Source: Prevotellaceae bacterium
Lineage (GTDB): Bacteria > Bacteroidota > Bacteroidia > Bacteroidales > UBA932
DNA length: 7,966 nucleotides
Direction: 5' to 3'
Assembly: GCA_031264875.1 (NCBI GenBank)
Contig: JAISDK010000060.1
Span: 1-7,966, forward strand
Shown: piece after piece, positions 7,292 to 7,966 of the stretch
How positions within the stretch are numbered: position 1 is the stretch's first letter
Layout of the letters: each line of letters starts with the position of its first letter
The notes under the pieces: generated by a model
What the model saw: the letters and a program-made list of their open reading frames with translations, nothing else
What the model was told of the DNA's origin: nothing
Database searches by the model: none
Position numbers and translations under genes: made by a program

Positions 7292-7428
7292 GATAAAATA
7301 TTTATTAATAGTGGCACAATTATAGTTATATTCATCCAAATGAAGCAGTTTACAAAACTATCCCGTGCGAAGTATAATTCCGTTATGAGCGCTTCCTTTA
7401 CGGCAATGATGCGTTTTTTATCTTCCAT
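7288..7428 (-). CDS. Small 46-residue hypothetical protein, coupled to the rhamnosidase
   Basis: An ATG at 7428-7426 opens 46 codons ending in a TGA at 7290-7288 that overlaps the rhamnosidase ATG as ATGA. The product starts MEDKKRIIAVKEALITELYF, a charged, probably helical segment, then ARDSFVNC. It ends in a hydrophobic stretch FIWMNITIIVPLLINIL (29-45) that could be a single membrane span with the N-terminus inside. AAGGAA lies 11 bases upstream of the ATG, and a promoter-like TATAATTTTGC is 30-40 bases upstream. I recognise no family. For being real: start, spacing, SD-like site and the exact stop-start overlap. Against: the second half is AT-rich and its codons are those of random AT-rich DNA (ATA, TTA, AAT). 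It may instead be a short leader frame or the remnant of a longer gene. Confidence 0.4.
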   Translation of the reverse strand: MEDKKRIIAVKEALITELYFARDSFVNCFIWMNITIIVPLLINILS

Positions 7429-7431
7429 ATT

Positions 7432-7452
7432 CTTGATATTCCTTATTTCAAG
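7432..7452 (-). promoter_or_regulatory. Imperfect hairpin enclosing the AAGGAA site of the small frame
   Basis: On the minus strand CTTGA (7452-7448) pairs with TCAAG (7436-7432), with two more A-T pairs inside, and the SD-like AAGGAA (7444-7439) sits in and around the loop, just before the ATG at 7428. It is a short element and may only be a chance pairing. Confidence 0.3.
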
Positions 7453-7456
7453 GATG

Positions 7457-7464
7457 CAAAATTA
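7457..7464 (-). promoter_or_regulatory. Probable -7 element for the small frame and rhamnosidase
   Basis: On the minus strand TAATTTTG (7464-7457), in the context TATAATTTTGCATCC, closely resembles the rplM box TATACCTTTGCACCC. TTG at 7483-7481 is 16 bases upstream, shorter than the usual 19-21 spacing, so the -33 half is poor. The transcription start would be near 7449, about 20 bases before the small frame. Confidence 0.45.
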
Positions 7465-7582
7465 TACATTTTTATGAAATCAACAGTAATATATCAGTTT
7501 CTATGCAAAATATTATTTTCAGGCGCTATGGAATTGGTGTGAAATAAATTGACTGTTTTCTTAATCTCTTGTGATAAAATAT

Positions 7583-7606
7583 TTCCGTCAGCTAAAGCTG
7601 ACGGAA
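7583..7606. repeat. REP-like palindrome, copy 1 (GCTAAAGC core)
   Basis: TTCCGTCAGCT and AGCTGACGGAA form perfect 11-bp arms around AA. As RNA or single-stranded DNA this is a stem capped by a C-TAAA-G tetraloop. On the plus strand it is followed by CTTTTTG, so it could also act as a terminator, although no plus-strand gene needs one here. An identical 20-base core recurs at 7652-7671. Confidence 0.85.
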
Positions 7607-7651
7607 CTTTTTGTACATCTTGTCTTTGGCTTTTATCCTGTATTTTCTTAT

Positions 7652-7671
7652 CCGTCAGCTAAAGCTGACGG
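7652..7671. repeat. REP-like palindrome, copy 2 (GCTAAAGC core)
   Basis: CCGTCAGCTAAAGCTGACGG is an exact repeat of bases 7585-7604, 67 bases further on and in the same orientation as judged by the asymmetric AA centre. The flanks differ beyond the 20 bases (one extra T before it in place of TT, and CAAT after it). Confidence 0.85.
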
Positions 7672-7728
7672 CAATACAATCGCTTAAATAATATCTGTTA
7701 TATCTTGTTTATTTCGCATACCTTAATA

Positions 7729-7917
7729 AGGTAATGAGGTTGATAAAATTCAATTATTAATACTGCTACTGAGGTTGTTTTGTTAGGGAAATAGGGTTGA
7801 AATGAGGTTTATTCCCTCGTTCTAATTGCGAGTTCAACCTCATTTTTACCTAATTTAAATAACAAAACTACCTCAGTAGCAATGAATCAGGATTATATTC
7901 CCCTGACCTCATTACCT
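7729..7917. repeat. Large imperfect inverted repeat with 34-base spaced TGAGGT hexamers
   Basis: Outer arms AGGTAATGAGGT (7729-7740) and ACCTCATTACCT (7906-7917) are perfect 12-bp complements. After an internal loop, 7765-7785 pairs with 7860-7880 (20 of 21 bases). In the same register 7789-7797 pairs largely with 7848-7856, and 7800-7809 with 7836-7845 (10 of 10). A small CTCG/CGAG stem (7816-7819, 7829-7832) caps the centre. Within it TGAGGT starts at 7735, 7770 and 7803, and its complement ACCTCA at 7837, 7870 and 7906, with steps of 35, 33, 34, 33 and 36; a further ACCTCA lies at 7914. No coding capacity and no flanking target duplication are visible. It could be a MITE-like element, a folded RNA or a multi-site protein-binding region. 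Confidence 0.75.
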
Positions 7918-7926
7918 CATTCTCTT

Positions 7927-7966
7927 AACTTGACGACATTGGGCTAAAGCCCAATGCCGTCAAGTT
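7927..7966. repeat. Nested palindrome with GCTAAAGC core at the window edge
   Basis: AACTTGACG/CGTCAAGTT outer arms and CATTGGGCT/AGCCCAATG inner arms surround AA, giving 18 of 19 paired positions with a single A/C mismatch (7936/7957). The core GGGCTAAAGCCC shares GCTAAAGC with the two upstream palindromes, in the same orientation. It ends exactly at the last base of the window, so the arms may continue beyond it. Confidence 0.8.

Larger units (their letters stand above)
7429..7966. other. Gene-free region dominated by palindromes and inverted repeats
   Basis: No reading frame of useful length or protein-like composition is present on either strand. Bases 7429-7483 hold the promoter-like element above. 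Bases 7484-7582 are AT-rich with no structure I can name. From 7583 to the window end the sequence is almost entirely repeat structure: two identical 20-base palindromes, one large imperfect inverted repeat with a regularly spaced hexamer, and a third nested palindrome at the edge. I see no tRNA, rRNA or transposase. Confidence 0.7.

Noticed and set aside
7353..7360. TAGTTTTG, a second possible -7 box for the rhamnosidase
   Set aside because: No TTG lies at the right distance upstream and it falls inside the small reading frame; kept only as an alternative to the 7457-7464 box.
7583..7612. Intrinsic terminator on the plus strand (stem followed by CTTTTTG)
   Set aside because: No plus-strand gene ends nearby, and the same palindrome recurs without a T-run at 7652, so a repeat-family origin explains it better; terminator activity is not excluded.
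7720..7732. 13-base palindrome ACCTTA-A-TAAGGT at the left edge of the large inverted repeat
   Set aside because: Short and AT-rich; considered as a target-site mark of an insertion but no matching duplication is found on the right side.
7729..7921. CRISPR-like array suggested by the regular 34-base spacing
   Set aside because: The shared unit is only 6-10 bases, flips orientation halfway, and the intervals pair with each other instead of being unique spacers.

Overview
The window looks like a chromosomal segment from a member of the Bacteroidota, most likely order Bacteroidales. The evidence is the ribosomal-protein order rplM-rpsI-rpsB-tsf, protein sequences typical of that group, A-rich leaders mostly without Shine-Dalgarno sites, and Bacteroidota-type promoters (TAnnTTTG at -7, TTTG near -33). 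The EF-Ts is the short form of about 275 residues; as I recall, Bacteroides itself has a longer form of about 330. That leans towards the Porphyromonas/Dysgonomonas/Paludibacter side of the order, but only weakly.

Layout from left to right. Bases 1-580 (+) are the 3' part of surE, cut by the window edge. It overlaps by ATGA with a gene at 577-1530 (+) for a probable lipoprotein resembling the DUF4340 group. A shared hairpin terminator at 1549-1573 separates this pair from the convergent ribosomal-protein cluster on the minus strand. Read 5' to 3', that cluster is rplM (GTG start, 4321), rpsI, rpsB and tsf (end 1615), with a clear promoter at 4391-4423. Upstream of it on the same strand is a 913-residue exported GH78-type alpha-L-rhamnosidase (4550-7291). 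Its ATG overlaps by ATGA the stop codon of a previously easy-to-miss 46-codon reading frame (7288-7428).

The last 538 bases hold no convincing gene but are full of structure. There are three palindromes with the common core GCTAAAGC, all in the same orientation (7583-7606, 7652-7671, 7927-7966). Between them lies a 189-base imperfect inverted repeat (7729-7917), in which the hexamer TGAGGT/ACCTCA recurs every 33-36 bases and flips strand at the centre. This repeat cluster is the least explained part of the window.

Functionally, the ribosomal cluster supplies translation components (L13, S9, S2, EF-Ts). SurE is a nucleotide-dephosphorylating housekeeping enzyme. The rhamnosidase is a catabolic enzyme for rhamnose-bearing plant or microbial glycans; no SusC/SusD-type partners lie inside the window.
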